The translations under genes were made by a program, and so were the position numbers. A DNA stretch of 64,000 nucleotides from JAJCZZ01 sp964569085 (GTDB lineage Bacteria > Gemmatimonadota > Gemmatimonadetes > Longimicrobiales > Gaopeijiaceae), in assembly GCA_964569085.1 (NCBI GenBank), contig CAZMTA010000001.1, positions 186,001 to 250,000 on the forward strand, given 5' to 3'. How positions within the stretch are numbered: the stretch's first letter is position 1; each line of letters begins with the position of its first letter. The notes under the pieces are model-generated. The model had not been told where the DNA came from. It made no database searches and saw only the letters and a list, made by a program, of their open reading frames with translations. This document shows, in pieces, positions 8,594-17,196 of the stretch.

Positions 8594-9001
8594 TCAGGGG
8601 CTCCGGACGGCCACGTCCACCGTGCCGGAGACGCGCTCGAGGAAGACGGAGATCGTCCAGGTTCCGGCCGTCCCGGCCTCGGTCTGGTACGTCCCGGTCT
8701 CCGCCACGCTCCGTCCGTGGACTTCGGCGCCCGAGGGGTCCGTGACGGTCAGGTACGCGTACCCGCCGGTGATGCCGGGCCCGTAGGTCACCACCTGGCT
8801 GCCGGCCCCGGCCTGCCACTCCCAGGTGCGGATGTCGCTCACCTCCTCGAGCCCCGTGGCCTGGAGCCGGAAGGAACCCGGCTCGTTGATCACGGTCAGC
8901 GCTTCGGGCGCGAGGGGGTCCCCGCCGTCCCGGCATCCGGCCGTCGCCGCGGCCGCCAGGAGGAGCAGCAGCGCGGCGCGGCCGAGGCGGGGGTGCCTCA
9001 C
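8594..9001 (-). CDS. Small predicted lipoprotein of unknown function
   Basis: A 135-residue product with a lipoprotein signal (LLLAAAATAGC) and a compact, beta-rich mature part ending in TWTISVFLERVSGTVDVAVRSP. This resembles the immunoglobulin-like or PKD-like fold often found in secreted Gemmatimonadota proteins, but no family is recognised. The GTG start at 9001 overlaps the stop of the transketolase-like gene (GTGA), so the two are probably cotranscribed and coupled although functionally unrelated at face value. Confidence 0.7.
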   Translation of the reverse strand: MRHPRLGRAALLLLLAAAATAGCRDGGDPLAPEALTVINEPGSFRLQATGLEEVSDIRTWEWQAGAGSQVVTYGPGITGGYAYLTVTDPSGAEVHGRSVAETGTYQTEAGTAGTWTISVFLERVSGTVDVAVRSP

Positions 9002-11379
9002 GCCGGGACCCCGCCCTCGGCGCGGGCCTCCGCCAGCGCCTGCACGTAGGCCTCGATGCGCTCGAGCTGGGCGGCGCCGTCCAGCCCCGCCTCGTGGACG
9101 ACCACGTGGCCCTCGCCGCTCCCCAGGTAGTGCCCCTTCTGGAAGGGGTGCATGCAGTGCTCCAGCCCCACCTCGGAGCGGATCCACCGGTAGAGCGTGG
9201 GGAGGGTGAAGTCGGTGACGCCCATGGCCTCGTGGGCCTGCTCGGCGGGGAAGATCCGCTCCCGCTCCTCCCGGGGGAGGGCGTCGAACAACTCCGGCGA
9301 GGTCACGTGGAAGACGTCGAGCTCGATCCCCTTCTCCCGTAGCGCCGGCAGCGCCTTCAGCACGAACTCGTACGTCACCGCCGAGCCCTGGAGGACGACG
9401 GTGCCGTCCCGCTCGCCCTGGGCCGCCACGAGCTTGTAGAGGCCCTGGGCGGCGTCGGCCGCCGGGGCCAGGCCCAGCGCCTCCCGGTCCAGCACGGGCT
9501 CGCCGGGGCGGGTCACGAAGGGCACGATCACCGCGGGGCGCGCCTGGAAGGCGGCGGCCATGGCCGGCCAGACCTCGCCGGGCTCCCACGGGGTGAGCGT
9601 CACCGCCGTCCCGGGCACGTAGTTCTCCATATGGAGCTGGTACGCCTGCGGGTCGGCGTGGGTGGGGCCGTCCTCCCCGGTCTTCATGCTGGCGTGGCCG
9701 CACAGGAGGACGAAGGGGTGGTAGGGGGCGTCCTCGCCCTCCACCTCGCGCCGCATCTGGCTCGAGATGGCGTGCACCCGGGCCGGGATGTGGCCCAGGG
9801 GGCTGATGAAGGCGCCGTACGACGCGCCGACCCCCACGTTGAAGCCGTAGGCCGAGGTCCCGGAGAGGATGCAGGCCAGCCCGTCCTCGCAGATGCCGCC
9901 CACGGAGAGCGCGCGGGAGCCGGGGTTGTCCCGGTAGTGCCAGAATCCCTCGGGGAAGCCCGATCCGGTCCCGGACACCGCCGTGGAGTCCAGGAGGTCC
10001 GCCGCGCCGTAGAGGAGCGCGCCGCCGCTCTCGCGGTTCAGGTAGCCCAGCACCTTCCCCATCTGCTTGCGCAGGGGGACCTTGGTACCCGTCTCCAGCG
10101 CCAGCTCGTCGGGGGTGGTGGCGGGGTCGGTGACCGCGTAGACGCGGTCGGCGTCGGGGGCGTCGTCCCGGGGCGTGCGGTCCCGGGCGTCCAGCCGGTC
10201 CCGGGCCTCGACCAGGCGCTCCGCCATGTGCTCGCACATGGTGCGGTACTCGCCCTCCAGGAGCCCCCGGAGCCGCTCGAGGGTCTTCCAGTAGGCCTCC
10301 TCCACGGCCGCCTCGTCCATCCCGGCGCCGCAGTCGACGCCCGAGCCGTTCCGGCCGGGCACGGCGCCGCCGTCGGCGGAGAAGACCGGCTCGATGAGCT
10401 CCAGGTACTCCTCGGAGCACATGTCGTGGCCGCCGCCGTGGGACTTCTTCCCGGTGATGCCGTAGTTCCAGCCCTTCTGGGTCCGGTAGACCACCGCCGT
10501 GGGCTGGCCGTTGTCGAACTCCAGCGCGCGCCGCTGCGCGGCGAGGACCAGGGGGAAGTCGAAGCCGTCCGGCACCTCGACCACGTTCCAGTCCTGGAGG
10601 TAGAAGAACTCCATGGGGTCCCACTGCACGTAGTCGCCCCACTGCGAGCCCTCGCGGGTCACGCGGTCGGAGTCGATGGAGGCCTGGTTCCAGTCCAGGT
10701 GGCAGATGGCGTTGGAGAGCCCCGAGGCGGAGGCCGACGCCACCGTCTCGTAGACGCGCCCCGGGGTCAGCCCGCCCTCGCCCTCGAGGAGGTGCACCCG
10801 GGGGGCGTCCTTCCCGTACCGGTCGGCCAGGGTGTAGGCGAGGCCCAGCGAGCTGCCCACGCCCACCCCCGACGGGCCCGTGGCGATGCGCACGAAGGGC
10901 GTGGCCGGGGTGGGGTGGCCGTCCAGCGGCTTGCTCCCGAACTCCAGGAAGCGGGGCGTGGAGGTCGTGGGGTTCCGGCGGAAGCCCAGGAGGTCCTCCA
11001 GGCGCAGGCGGTGCTCCACCTTCTCCGGGAGGAGGTCCGGGCGCGCGATGCGCACCACCTCGTCCCGCAGGCCCCACATGGCGTAGAGCCCGGTGGCCTT
11101 GTGGCCCGCGGCGAAGGAGAGGAGGTCGGCGTCGGTCCGTCGGGGATCGCCGATGTCCCAGTCCATGGTGCGGAAGAGCGCCGCCGTCATGATGTGCCCC
11201 GCCGAGATCGAGCCACCGGGGTGGCCGGACTGGGCGAAGTTGAACAGGACGGCGGTGAGGGTGCGGTAGATCCGGTCGTAGGTGCGGAAGCTCTCCACGA
11301 CCTCGGTCGGGAGCCCGACGTCTCCGGGCTCGTCCACGGTGATCCACTCGGCACGACGCGGGCCGAACGCTCGGCTCAT
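8998..11379 (-). CDS. Transketolase-like thiamine-diphosphate enzyme
   Basis: The 793-residue protein has the three-domain layout of transketolase: an N-terminal pyrophosphate domain with GHPGGSISAGHIM and AAGHKATGLYAMWGL, a pyrimidine domain with GHASMKTGEDGPTHADPQ, and a C-terminal domain. It is about 130 residues longer than E. coli TktA and divergent. The TPP/Mg motif usually read GDG is GEG (LLEGEGGLTPG), while the downstream Asn is kept (DWNQASIDSD). It could be a true transketolase of the pentose-phosphate pathway or a related 2-carbon-transfer enzyme. AAGGAG lies upstream of the ATG at 11379. No other pentose-phosphate gene is adjacent. Confidence 0.85.
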   Translation of the reverse strand: MSRAFGPRRAEWITVDEPGDVGLPTEVVESFRTYDRIYRTLTAVLFNFAQSGHPGGSISAGHIMTAALFRTMDWDIGDPRRTDADLLSFAAGHKATGLYAMWGLRDEVVRIARPDLLPEKVEHRLRLEDLLGFRRNPTTSTPRFLEFGSKPLDGHPTPATPFVRIATGPSGVGVGSSLGLAYTLADRYGKDAPRVHLLEGEGGLTPGRVYETVASASASGLSNAICHLDWNQASIDSDRVTREGSQWGDYVQWDPMEFFYLQDWNVVEVPDGFDFPLVLAAQRRALEFDNGQPTAVVYRTQKGWNYGITGKKSHGGGHDMCSEEYLELIEPVFSADGGAVPGRNGSGVDCGAGMDEAAVEEAYWKTLERLRGLLEGEYRTMCEHMAERLVEARDRLDARDRTPRDDAPDADRVYAVTDPATTPDELALETGTKVPLRKQMGKVLGYLNRESGGALLYGAADLLDSTAVSGTGSGFPEGFWHYRDNPGSRALSVGGICEDGLACILSGTSAYGFNVGVGASYGAFISPLGHIPARVHAISSQMRREVEGEDAPYHPFVLLCGHASMKTGEDGPTHADPQAYQLHMENYVPGTAVTLTPWEPGEVWPAMAAAFQARPAVIVPFVTRPGEPVLDREALGLAPAADAAQGLYKLVAAQGERDGTVVLQGSAVTYEFVLKALPALREKGIELDVFHVTSPELFDALPREERERIFPAEQAHEAMGVTDFTLPTLYRWIRSEVGLEHCMHPFQKGHYLGSGEGHVVVHEAGLDGAAQLERIEAYVQALAEARAEGGVPA

Positions 11380-11452
11380 GTTCGCTCCTTCGGCAGGGCG
11401 CTTATGCGGGAACAGGGGGACGGGTGGGGCCGGCCCGACGGCCGGCCCACCC

Positions 11453-12787
11453 TCACAAGGTGAGGCGACGGCCGGATCGGATGAAGTCCTGGAAGCCGGC
11501 CCGGTCGCCCGCGGCCTCGGCGATGCGGGCCACGGCCTCGGTCAGCTCCTCGTCGGCGTTGGCGATGGAGAGCCTCAGGTAGTGCTGCCCCTCGCTCCCC
11601 AGCGTGCTGAACGACCGGCGGTCCATGACCGCGACCTGGTAGCGGTAGAGGAGGAACAGCTGGAAGAGCGTGGCGGGGCTGGTGCGCTCGCGCACGTCGG
11701 CGGGGAGCGCCTCGTACGCCTCGAGGCCCCCCAGGCGCTCCAGCGCGCCCTCGATGTTGGGGAAGGCGTAGAAGGCGCCCTTGGGGGTCTGGCAGGTGAC
11801 GCCCTCGATCTCGTTGAGCGCCGGCACCACCAGGTCCCGGCGGCGCTGGAAGGCCTCCACCATGCGGCGGATGGCCACCTCGCTCTCCGGCGACTCCAGC
11901 GCCTCCACCGCGCCCCACTGGTTGTAGGGGGGCAGGGAGGCGAAGTAGTTGATCCCCAGCCGGCGGGCGACCCGGGCCTCCTCCACGGTGGGGTAGACGG
12001 CCCAGCCGACGCGACCGCCGGTCCACGAGTACGTCTTGGAGACGGCGGAGGCGAGGATCGTGCGCGCCTCCATCCCCGGCATCGCCGCGATGGAGATGTG
12101 CTCGTCCCCGTCGAAGGTGATGGCCTCGTAGGACTCGTCGGAGTAGACCCGGACGTCGGGGGCCGTGCGCTCCAGGATGAGCTCGGAGAGCCCCTCGAGC
12201 TGCTCCCGGGTGGCCACGCCGCCGGTGGGGTTCGACGGGAAGTTCAGGAAGATGAGCTTGGTGCGGTCGCTGAGGAGGGGCTCCAGCTCGTCCCGGGTGA
12301 GCCCGAAGCCGTGCTCCTCCTTCAGGACCACCGGCACCGGCACGCAGCGGAAGTACGGGATGAACGACTCGAAGAGGGGGTAGCCCGGGGAGGGGTACAC
12401 CACCTCGGCGCCGCTCTCGCTGTACGCCATGTGGGCGAAGCCGATGGCCGGGCGGCCGCCGGGGTAGACCACGACGCGCTCCGGATCCACGTCCAGCCCG
12501 TGCCGCCGGCCCACCGACCGGGCGATGGCGGCGCGGAGCTCGGGGATCCCCTGGGGATCGCAGTACGTGGTGAGCCCCCGGTCCAGCGCGGCCTTCACCG
12601 CCTCCTTGATGTGGTCGGGGAGGGGGAAGTCGGGCTGGCCGAGGTTGCAGCGGACGACCCGGTCCCCGGCCGCTTCGACCTCGCGGATCAGGGCGCCGAA
12701 GGCGAAGGCCTCCTCGGTGCCGATGCGCCGGACACGGTCGGCGAAGAGGGTGGCGGGCAGGGGCGCGGCGGCGGGAGCTGCGCTCAT
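11453..12787 (-). CDS. Class I/II PLP-dependent aminotransferase
   Basis: The 444-residue protein has the fold-type I aminotransferase signatures: NLGQPDFPLP near the N-terminus, GGRPAIGFAHMAY for phosphate-group binding, NFPSNPTGGVAT, DESYEAITFDG, and the Schiff-base lysine in SAVSKTYSWTGGRVGW. It ends with the substrate Arg region YLRLSIANADEE. The best guess is an aspartate/aromatic/alanine-type transaminase; the amino acid is not decidable. The ATG at 12787 is chosen because the family N-terminus begins there; upstream in-frame sequence to 12997 is GC-rich noise. The gene lies just upstream of the transketolase-like gene on the same strand. Confidence 0.9.
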   Translation of the reverse strand: MSAAPAAAPLPATLFADRVRRIGTEEAFAFGALIREVEAAGDRVVRCNLGQPDFPLPDHIKEAVKAALDRGLTTYCDPQGIPELRAAIARSVGRRHGLDVDPERVVVYPGGRPAIGFAHMAYSESGAEVVYPSPGYPLFESFIPYFRCVPVPVVLKEEHGFGLTRDELEPLLSDRTKLIFLNFPSNPTGGVATREQLEGLSELILERTAPDVRVYSDESYEAITFDGDEHISIAAMPGMEARTILASAVSKTYSWTGGRVGWAVYPTVEEARVARRLGINYFASLPPYNQWGAVEALESPESEVAIRRMVEAFQRRRDLVVPALNEIEGVTCQTPKGAFYAFPNIEGALERLGGLEAYEALPADVRERTSPATLFQLFLLYRYQVAVMDRRSFSTLGSEGQHYLRLSIANADEELTEAVARIAEAAGDRAGFQDFIRSGRRLTL

Positions 12788-12965
12788 GGGCTCCGTCCTT
12801 TCCGTCGGGGTGGAGAGGGATGGTCCGAGGCCGTGTCCGGCCTCCGTCGCAGAAAAAGTAGCAGGAACGAGGCCGTTTGGGGTGTCGGGAGGCTCCCTCC
12901 CCGCCGCGGGCAGGGAAGCCTGCGCCCACGTTGCCCCCCGGCGAGCGCGTCCTGATCTTCCGCGC
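12788..12965. promoter_or_regulatory. Divergent promoter region with two hairpins
   Basis: This spacer separates the minus-strand aminotransferase from the plus-strand kinase. It holds a perfect hairpin GAGGCC-6 nt-GGCCTC (12827-12844) in the aminotransferase leader and a TACTTT -10-like box on the minus strand. It also contains a REP-like hairpin GGGCAGG-GAAG-CCTGCGCCC (12908-12927). Confidence 0.4.
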
Positions 12966-14744
12966 ATGGATCTCTCCGTCCCCCGCGCGGCCGTCACCGA
13001 GCTGGCCGCCGCCTACCTGCAGGTGGCGGTCACCCTGGGCCTGTTCTTCCTGTGCCTGGTGCTGTGGCGCCGCTACGGGAAGGTCTACTTCGCGTACTGG
13101 GCCCTGGCCTGGGTGCTCTACGGGACCCGGCTGGGCGCCATCGTCAGCTTTCTCCACACCGAGAGCTGGGGGTGGCTGTACTGGCACCAGGTGACGACGG
13201 GGTGGACGGCGCTCGCCCTCCTCTGGGCCGCGCTGGTCTTCTCCCAGCGCATCCGCTGGCGGAACCGGTACCTGGTGCTGGTCCTCTTCCCGCCGGTGTG
13301 GTCGTACGTCGCCATCTACCAGCTCGACCACTTCTACCTGGCGGCGGGCCCGGCGGTGCTCTTCCTGAGCGTGGCCACCGCGTGGACGGCGTGGGCCTTC
13401 TTCCGGTACGACCGGGAGGTGGGCTCGCCGGCGGCCCGGGTCCTGGCCACGGCGCTGGCGCTGTGGGCGGTGCACCACCTGGACTACCCCTTCCTCCGGG
13501 CCCGGGGGGCGTGGAATCCCTGGGGCTACTACCTGGACATCGTCTTCCAGCTCGGCACGGGCCTCGGGATCCTCCTCCTGGTCCTGGAGGACCTGGACCA
13601 GGGCCTGAGGAGCCTCACCGCCCTCTCCGGCGAGCTCCAGCAGCGGGGCCGCCGGCAGGAGAGCGTGACCGAGGCGGTCCTCCGCCGGGCGCTGGGGCTC
13701 CGCGGCGTCCACGGCGCCGCGCTCCACCTCTCGGGCGCCGGCGGCTTCGTCAGCGGCGCGGGGGTGGCGGCGCTCTGGCCGTACGAGGAGGCGCCCGATT
13801 CGGCGCTGGAAGCGGTCTGGAGCGTGGAGCGGACCGGACGCCCCGAGGTGGTGAAGGCCACCGACGGCGTCGGCGAGGGGCGGCGCTGGGCCCACCCCTA
13901 CACCGCGGCCCTCCCCATCCTCCGGGGGGAGGACGTGGCCGGCGCCCTGGTGGTGGTGGGGGAGGCCCGGGACCCGTTCACGGTGCTGGACGCGCCGTTC
14001 CTCCTCGCCTTCGGGGCGCAGGTGGGCGCGGCGCTGGAGAACGAGGACCTCTACCGGAACCTGGAGGACCGGACCGAGGAGCTCGAGCGTCTCCAGACGC
14101 GCATGGTCCGCCAGCACGAGGAGGAGCGGAACCGCCTCTCCCGGGAGCTCCACGACGAGACGGCCCAGGTCCTGGCCGCCCTCAACATGCAGCTGGGGCT
14201 CCTCCGGGAGCGCGGGGACGAGACCATGGCGCCGGCGCTCGACCGGGCCCGGGCCCTGGTGGGCGAGGGCATCAAGAGCATCCGCAGCGTGACCCGGAAC
14301 CTCCGGCCCACGGTGCTGGACGACCTGGGCCTCCTCCCGGCCCTGCGGGCGCTGGCCCGGGACTTCGGAGGGGAGAACCCCCTGGAGGTGGAGCTCTCGG
14401 CGCCGGAGCGGCCGCCGCCCCTGGCCCCCGACGCGGAGCTGGCCGTGTACCGCACCTTCCAGGAGGCGCTGGCCAACGCGGTGCGCCACGGGCGGTGCCG
14501 GCGGGTCCGGGCGGAGCTCCGCGTCCTGGACGACGAGGCGGTGCTCACCGTGCAGGACGACGGGGTGGGCTTCCCCACCGACAACGCCGGCGTGCTGGAC
14601 CGGACCCGGGGCGGGCTCGCCGGCATCCGGGAACGCATCACGGGGGTCGGGGGTGCCTTCACACTGGAGAACGCCGACGAAGGCGGCGCCCGGGTCGTGG
14701 TTCGCGTGCCCCTGGCCGCCGTCGCCGCAAAGGAGCCGAGGTGA
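12966..14744 (+). CDS. Membrane-bound GAF sensor histidine kinase (NarL/DegS type)
   Basis: The 592-residue protein starts with about seven hydrophobic segments (residues 10-205), resembling 7TM sensor modules, followed by a GAF domain (about 235-360). A HisKA_3 dimerisation domain has its phosphoacceptor at His396 (RNRLSRELHDETAQV), and an HATPase_c domain carries the N box (ALANAVRHG) and G boxes (DDGVGF, GGLAGIRERI). Its stop overlaps the GTG start of the regulator gene, so the pair is one two-component system. The ligand is unknown; the membrane domain plus GAF suggests a hydrophobic or small-molecule cue. Confidence 0.92.
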   Translation: MDLSVPRAAVTELAAAYLQVAVTLGLFFLCLVLWRRYGKVYFAYWALAWVLYGTRLGAIVSFLHTESWGWLYWHQVTTGWTALALLWAALVFSQRIRWRNRYLVLVLFPPVWSYVAIYQLDHFYLAAGPAVLFLSVATAWTAWAFFRYDREVGSPAARVLATALALWAVHHLDYPFLRARGAWNPWGYYLDIVFQLGTGLGILLLVLEDLDQGLRSLTALSGELQQRGRRQESVTEAVLRRALGLRGVHGAALHLSGAGGFVSGAGVAALWPYEEAPDSALEAVWSVERTGRPEVVKATDGVGEGRRWAHPYTAALPILRGEDVAGALVVVGEARDPFTVLDAPFLLAFGAQVGAALENEDLYRNLEDRTEELERLQTRMVRQHEEERNRLSRELHDETAQVLAALNMQLGLLRERGDETMAPALDRARALVGEGIKSIRSVTRNLRPTVLDDLGLLPALRALARDFGGENPLEVELSAPERPPPLAPDAELAVYRTFQEALANAVRHGRCRRVRAELRVLDDEAVLTVQDDGVGFPTDNAGVLDRTRGGLAGIRERITGVGGAFTLENADEGGARVVVRVPLAAVAAKEPR

Positions 14745-15418
14745 GCCCAGAGAACGGGAAGATCCGCGTCGTCATCGCCGACGACCACGCCGTGGTCCGC
14801 CAGGGGATCCGTGGGGTGCTGGAGGAGGTGGACGAGGTGGAGGTCGTGGCCGAGGCCGCGGACGGCGCCGAGGCGCTGGCGCTCCTGGCCGAGCTGACGC
14901 CGGACATCCTGGTCCTGGACATCTCCATGCCCGAGAAGACCGGGCTCGAGGTGACGAAGGAGCTCCGGGCGGACGCCAGCGAGGTCGGCGTGCTCATCCT
15001 CTCCATGCACGACGACCCGGAGTACGTGCTGGAGGCCGTGCGCGCCGGGGCCGACGGCTACGTCCTCAAGGACGTGGGGCCCGCCGAGCTCCGGGAGGCC
15101 CTCAAGACGGTCCACGAGGGCAAGGAGTACTTCACGGACCGCGTGACGCACCAGCTCTCCGTGGCGCTCCGGGAGGAGCTGGAGCGGGAGCGGAAGCGGA
15201 GCCGGGTGGAGTCCCTCACGCCCCGGGAGCGCGAGGTGCTGCTCCGGGTCGCCAAGGGGCTCACCAACCGGGAGATCGCCGAGGAGTTCGGCATCAGCCC
15301 CCGCACGGTGGAGACCCACCGGGAGCGGGTCATGTCCAAGCTCCGCATCCGGAGCGTCGCGGGGCTCACCCGCTTCGTGGTGGAGAACGAGCTGGGCGAG
15401 GAAGAGGGCGCCGACTAG
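14741..15418 (+). CDS. LuxR/NarL-family response regulator
   Basis: The 225-residue product has a receiver domain (acidic pair in VVIADDHAVVRQG, phosphoacceptor Asp in ILVLDISMPEKTG, Lys in GYVLKDVG) and a C-terminal GerE/LuxR helix-turn-helix (LTPREREVLLRVAKG, then NREIAEEFGISPRTVETH). The GTG at 14741 overlaps the kinase stop (GTGA). The cognate partner is the kinase encoded just upstream. Targets are not visible; it need not control the benzoyl-CoA genes that follow, because those have their own PaaX-type repressor. Confidence 0.94.
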   Translation: MSPENGKIRVVIADDHAVVRQGIRGVLEEVDEVEVVAEAADGAEALALLAELTPDILVLDISMPEKTGLEVTKELRADASEVGVLILSMHDDPEYVLEAVRAGADGYVLKDVGPAELREALKTVHEGKEYFTDRVTHQLSVALREELERERKRSRVESLTPREREVLLRVAKGLTNREIAEEFGISPRTVETHRERVMSKLRIRSVAGLTRFVVENELGEEEGAD

Positions 15419-15469
15419 CCACCCCAGGGGGGTCGAGGTCCCCCGCGCTCGTCGGTGCTTGCCGCCGGT

Positions 15470-15513
15470 ACGTGTGACATCTAACTTACGGTCGTAATCG
15501 GGATGTCATACGT
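15470..15513. promoter_or_regulatory. Nested palindromic operator in the paaX promoter
   Basis: Outer arms ACGTGTGACATC (15470-15481) and GATGTCATACGT (15502-15513) match at 11 of 12 positions. Inside them sits a second palindrome, TTACG-GT-CGTAA. The site ends 23 bp before the PaaX start codon. PaaX repressors elsewhere bind two inverted TGATTC-like half-sites, and TGACATC is similar. The inner palindrome resembles NNACG-N2-CGTNN operators of TetR-type acyl-CoA sensors. Autoregulation and control of the following operon are inferred. Confidence 0.65.
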
Positions 15514-15536
15514 GATCCCCCGCACCCGGACCGGCC

Positions 15537-16394
15537 ATGGCGCTGGCGCGCCCCCGAGATCTGGTCTTCACCCTCTTCGGTGAGTATCTCCTCCACCGGC
15601 CCGGACCGGTCTGGATCGGGAGCATCCTGAAGCTCCTGGCCCCCCTGGGCGTCTCCCGACCCGCCGCCCGCACCACCCTCTCCCGCATGTCGCGCGAGGG
15701 GTGGTTCTCCACCCGGCGCGAAGGGCGCCGGAGCTACTACGCGCTGACGGCCAAGGGTCGACGCCTCCTGGAGGAAGGGGAGGAGCGGATCCACCATCCG
15801 CCGTGGGACCGCCCGTGGGACGGCCGGTGGCTGCTGGTGGCCTACTCCGTCCCCGAGGAGGACCGGAAGGCCCGGGACCGCTTCCGGGACCGCCTTCTCT
15901 GGCTGGGCTTCGGCTCCCTGGGCAACGGGCTCTGGATCTCGCCCCACGCCGTGTCCGAGGAGGTCCGCGGCGCGGCCGAGTCCCTGGGCCTCCAGGGCCA
16001 CACCGAGATCTTCTGGGCCGATCACGTGGCCTTCTCCGAGCCCCACGGGCTCGTGGACCGGTGCTGGGACCTGACGGAGATCAACCGCCGGTACCAGGAC
16101 TTCATCGAGCGCCACCTCCCCGGGTTCCAGGCGTGCCGGAGCGCCCTCGAGGGCGGGGACGCCTCCGCCGGGTCCATCGGGCCCGAGGCGTGCTTCGTCC
16201 GGCGCTTCCGCCTCGTGCACGAGTACCGGGAGTTCCCCCTGCTCGACCCGTTCCTTCCCCGGAGCCTCCTGCCCGACGGGTGGGCCGGGGAGTGCGCCCA
16301 GGTGTTCTTCGAGACCTACCACGAGCTCCTCTCCGCGCGGGCCAACGCCCACGTCGACCGGAGCGTGGAGATCCCGGAGGGCGCGCCGGTCTAG
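15537..16394 (+). CDS. paaX: PaaX-family transcriptional repressor
   Basis: The 285-residue protein shows the PaaX layout: an N-terminal winged helix-turn-helix (GSILKLLAPLGVSRPAARTT, then LSRMSREGWFSTRREGRRSYYAL), the central PaaX domain (WDGRWLLVAYSVPEEDR, RDRLLWLGFGSLGNGLWISP) and the C-terminal domain (LHEYREFPLLDPFLP-type region). Known PaaX proteins repress phenylacetate catabolism and are released by an aryl-CoA thioester. Here the gene precedes benzoyl-CoA pathway genes by 28 bp, so the natural inducer may be benzoyl-CoA or a related aryl-CoA. The symbol denotes family membership, not proven phenylacetate control. Confidence 0.88.
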   Translation: MALARPRDLVFTLFGEYLLHRPGPVWIGSILKLLAPLGVSRPAARTTLSRMSREGWFSTRREGRRSYYALTAKGRRLLEEGEERIHHPPWDRPWDGRWLLVAYSVPEEDRKARDRFRDRLLWLGFGSLGNGLWISPHAVSEEVRGAAESLGLQGHTEIFWADHVAFSEPHGLVDRCWDLTEINRRYQDFIERHLPGFQACRSALEGGDASAGSIGPEACFVRRFRLVHEYREFPLLDPFLPRSLLPDGWAGECAQVFFETYHELLSARANAHVDRSVEIPEGAPV

Positions 16395-16422
16395 ATCCAG
16401 CCCACCCAGGGAGGAAGCCAGC

Positions 16423-17196
16423 ATGACGCAGGTGTCCGGGATGGTCTCCGTGGAGTGCTCCGACGGCCTCGGCCGCGTGGTCCTCGACCGCCCTCCGCTC
16501 AACGTGCTGGACATCGCCGGGATGGAGGCGCTGGAGGACGCCCTGGCCCGGGTGGCCCGGGACCCCGGGGTGAAGGCGGTGCTCCTCACCGGGCGGGGGA
16601 GGGCCTTCTGCGCCGGGGTGGACGTGGCCGACCACACCGAGGAGCGGGTGGGGCCCATGCTCCGCGCGTTCCACGGCGTCCTGGAGGCCATGCTCTCCCT
16701 GGAGGCGCCCCTGGTGGCCGCGGTCGACGGGCCGGCGCTGGGGGGCGGGTGCGAGCTCCTCCTGGCCGCCGACGTCGTGCTGGCCCGGGAGGGCGTCCGG
16801 GTGGGTCAGCCCGAGATCCTCCTGGGCGTCTTCCCCCCCGCCGCCGCCGTCCTGCTGCCCCGCCTGGTGGGGCGTCAGGCCGCGCTGGACCTCCTGCTCA
16901 GCGGCCGCACCCTCCGGGCCGAGGAGGCCCGGGACCTGGGGCTGGTGACCCGGGTCCTCCCCGCCGAGGGCTTCGCCTCGGAGGCCGACGCGTACGCCCG
17001 CCACCTGGCCTCCCTGAGCGCCCCGGTCCTCCGCCTGGTCAAGCGGGCGGTGCGGGAGGCCGAGGGGGTGCCGGTGCCCGCGGCGCTGGAGCGGGCCCAC
17101 GCGCTGTACCGGGGCGAGCTCATGGCGCTCCACGATCCCCACGAAGGCCTCGCGGCCTTCCTCGAGAAGCGAGAACCCCGATGGAGGGACGCATGA
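16423..17196 (+). CDS. dch: Cyclohexa-1,5-diene-1-carbonyl-CoA hydratase (crotonase family)
   Basis: The 257-residue crotonase-fold protein carries oxyanion-hole segments GRAFCAGVDVADH and PALGGGCELLLAADVVLA and the early motif PPLNVLDIAGMEAL, which is characteristic of dienoyl-CoA hydratases of the benzoyl-CoA pathway. It would add water to the dienoyl-CoA made by benzoyl-CoA reductase, giving 6-hydroxycyclohex-1-ene-1-carbonyl-CoA. The neighbours (bcrCBAD, had) support this over a generic enoyl-CoA hydratase. It has a strong ribosome site (GGGAGGAAG) and its stop overlaps bcrC by 4 bp. At 257 residues it is too short to be the ring-opening hydrolase Oah/BamA, which is about 380. Confidence 0.83.
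   Translation: MTQVSGMVSVECSDGLGRVVLDRPPLNVLDIAGMEALEDALARVARDPGVKAVLLTGRGRAFCAGVDVADHTEERVGPMLRAFHGVLEAMLSLEAPLVAAVDGPALGGGCELLLAADVVLAREGVRVGQPEILLGVFPPAAAVLLPRLVGRQAALDLLLSGRTLRAEEARDLGLVTRVLPAEGFASEADAYARHLASLSAPVLRLVKRAVREAEGVPVPAALERAHALYRGELMALHDPHEGLAAFLEKREPRWRDA

Noticed and set aside
16423..17196. Ring-opening hydrolase Oah/BamA
   Set aside because: At 257 residues it is far shorter than Oah (about 380) and carries the dienoyl-CoA hydratase-like PPLNVLDIAGMEAL segment.
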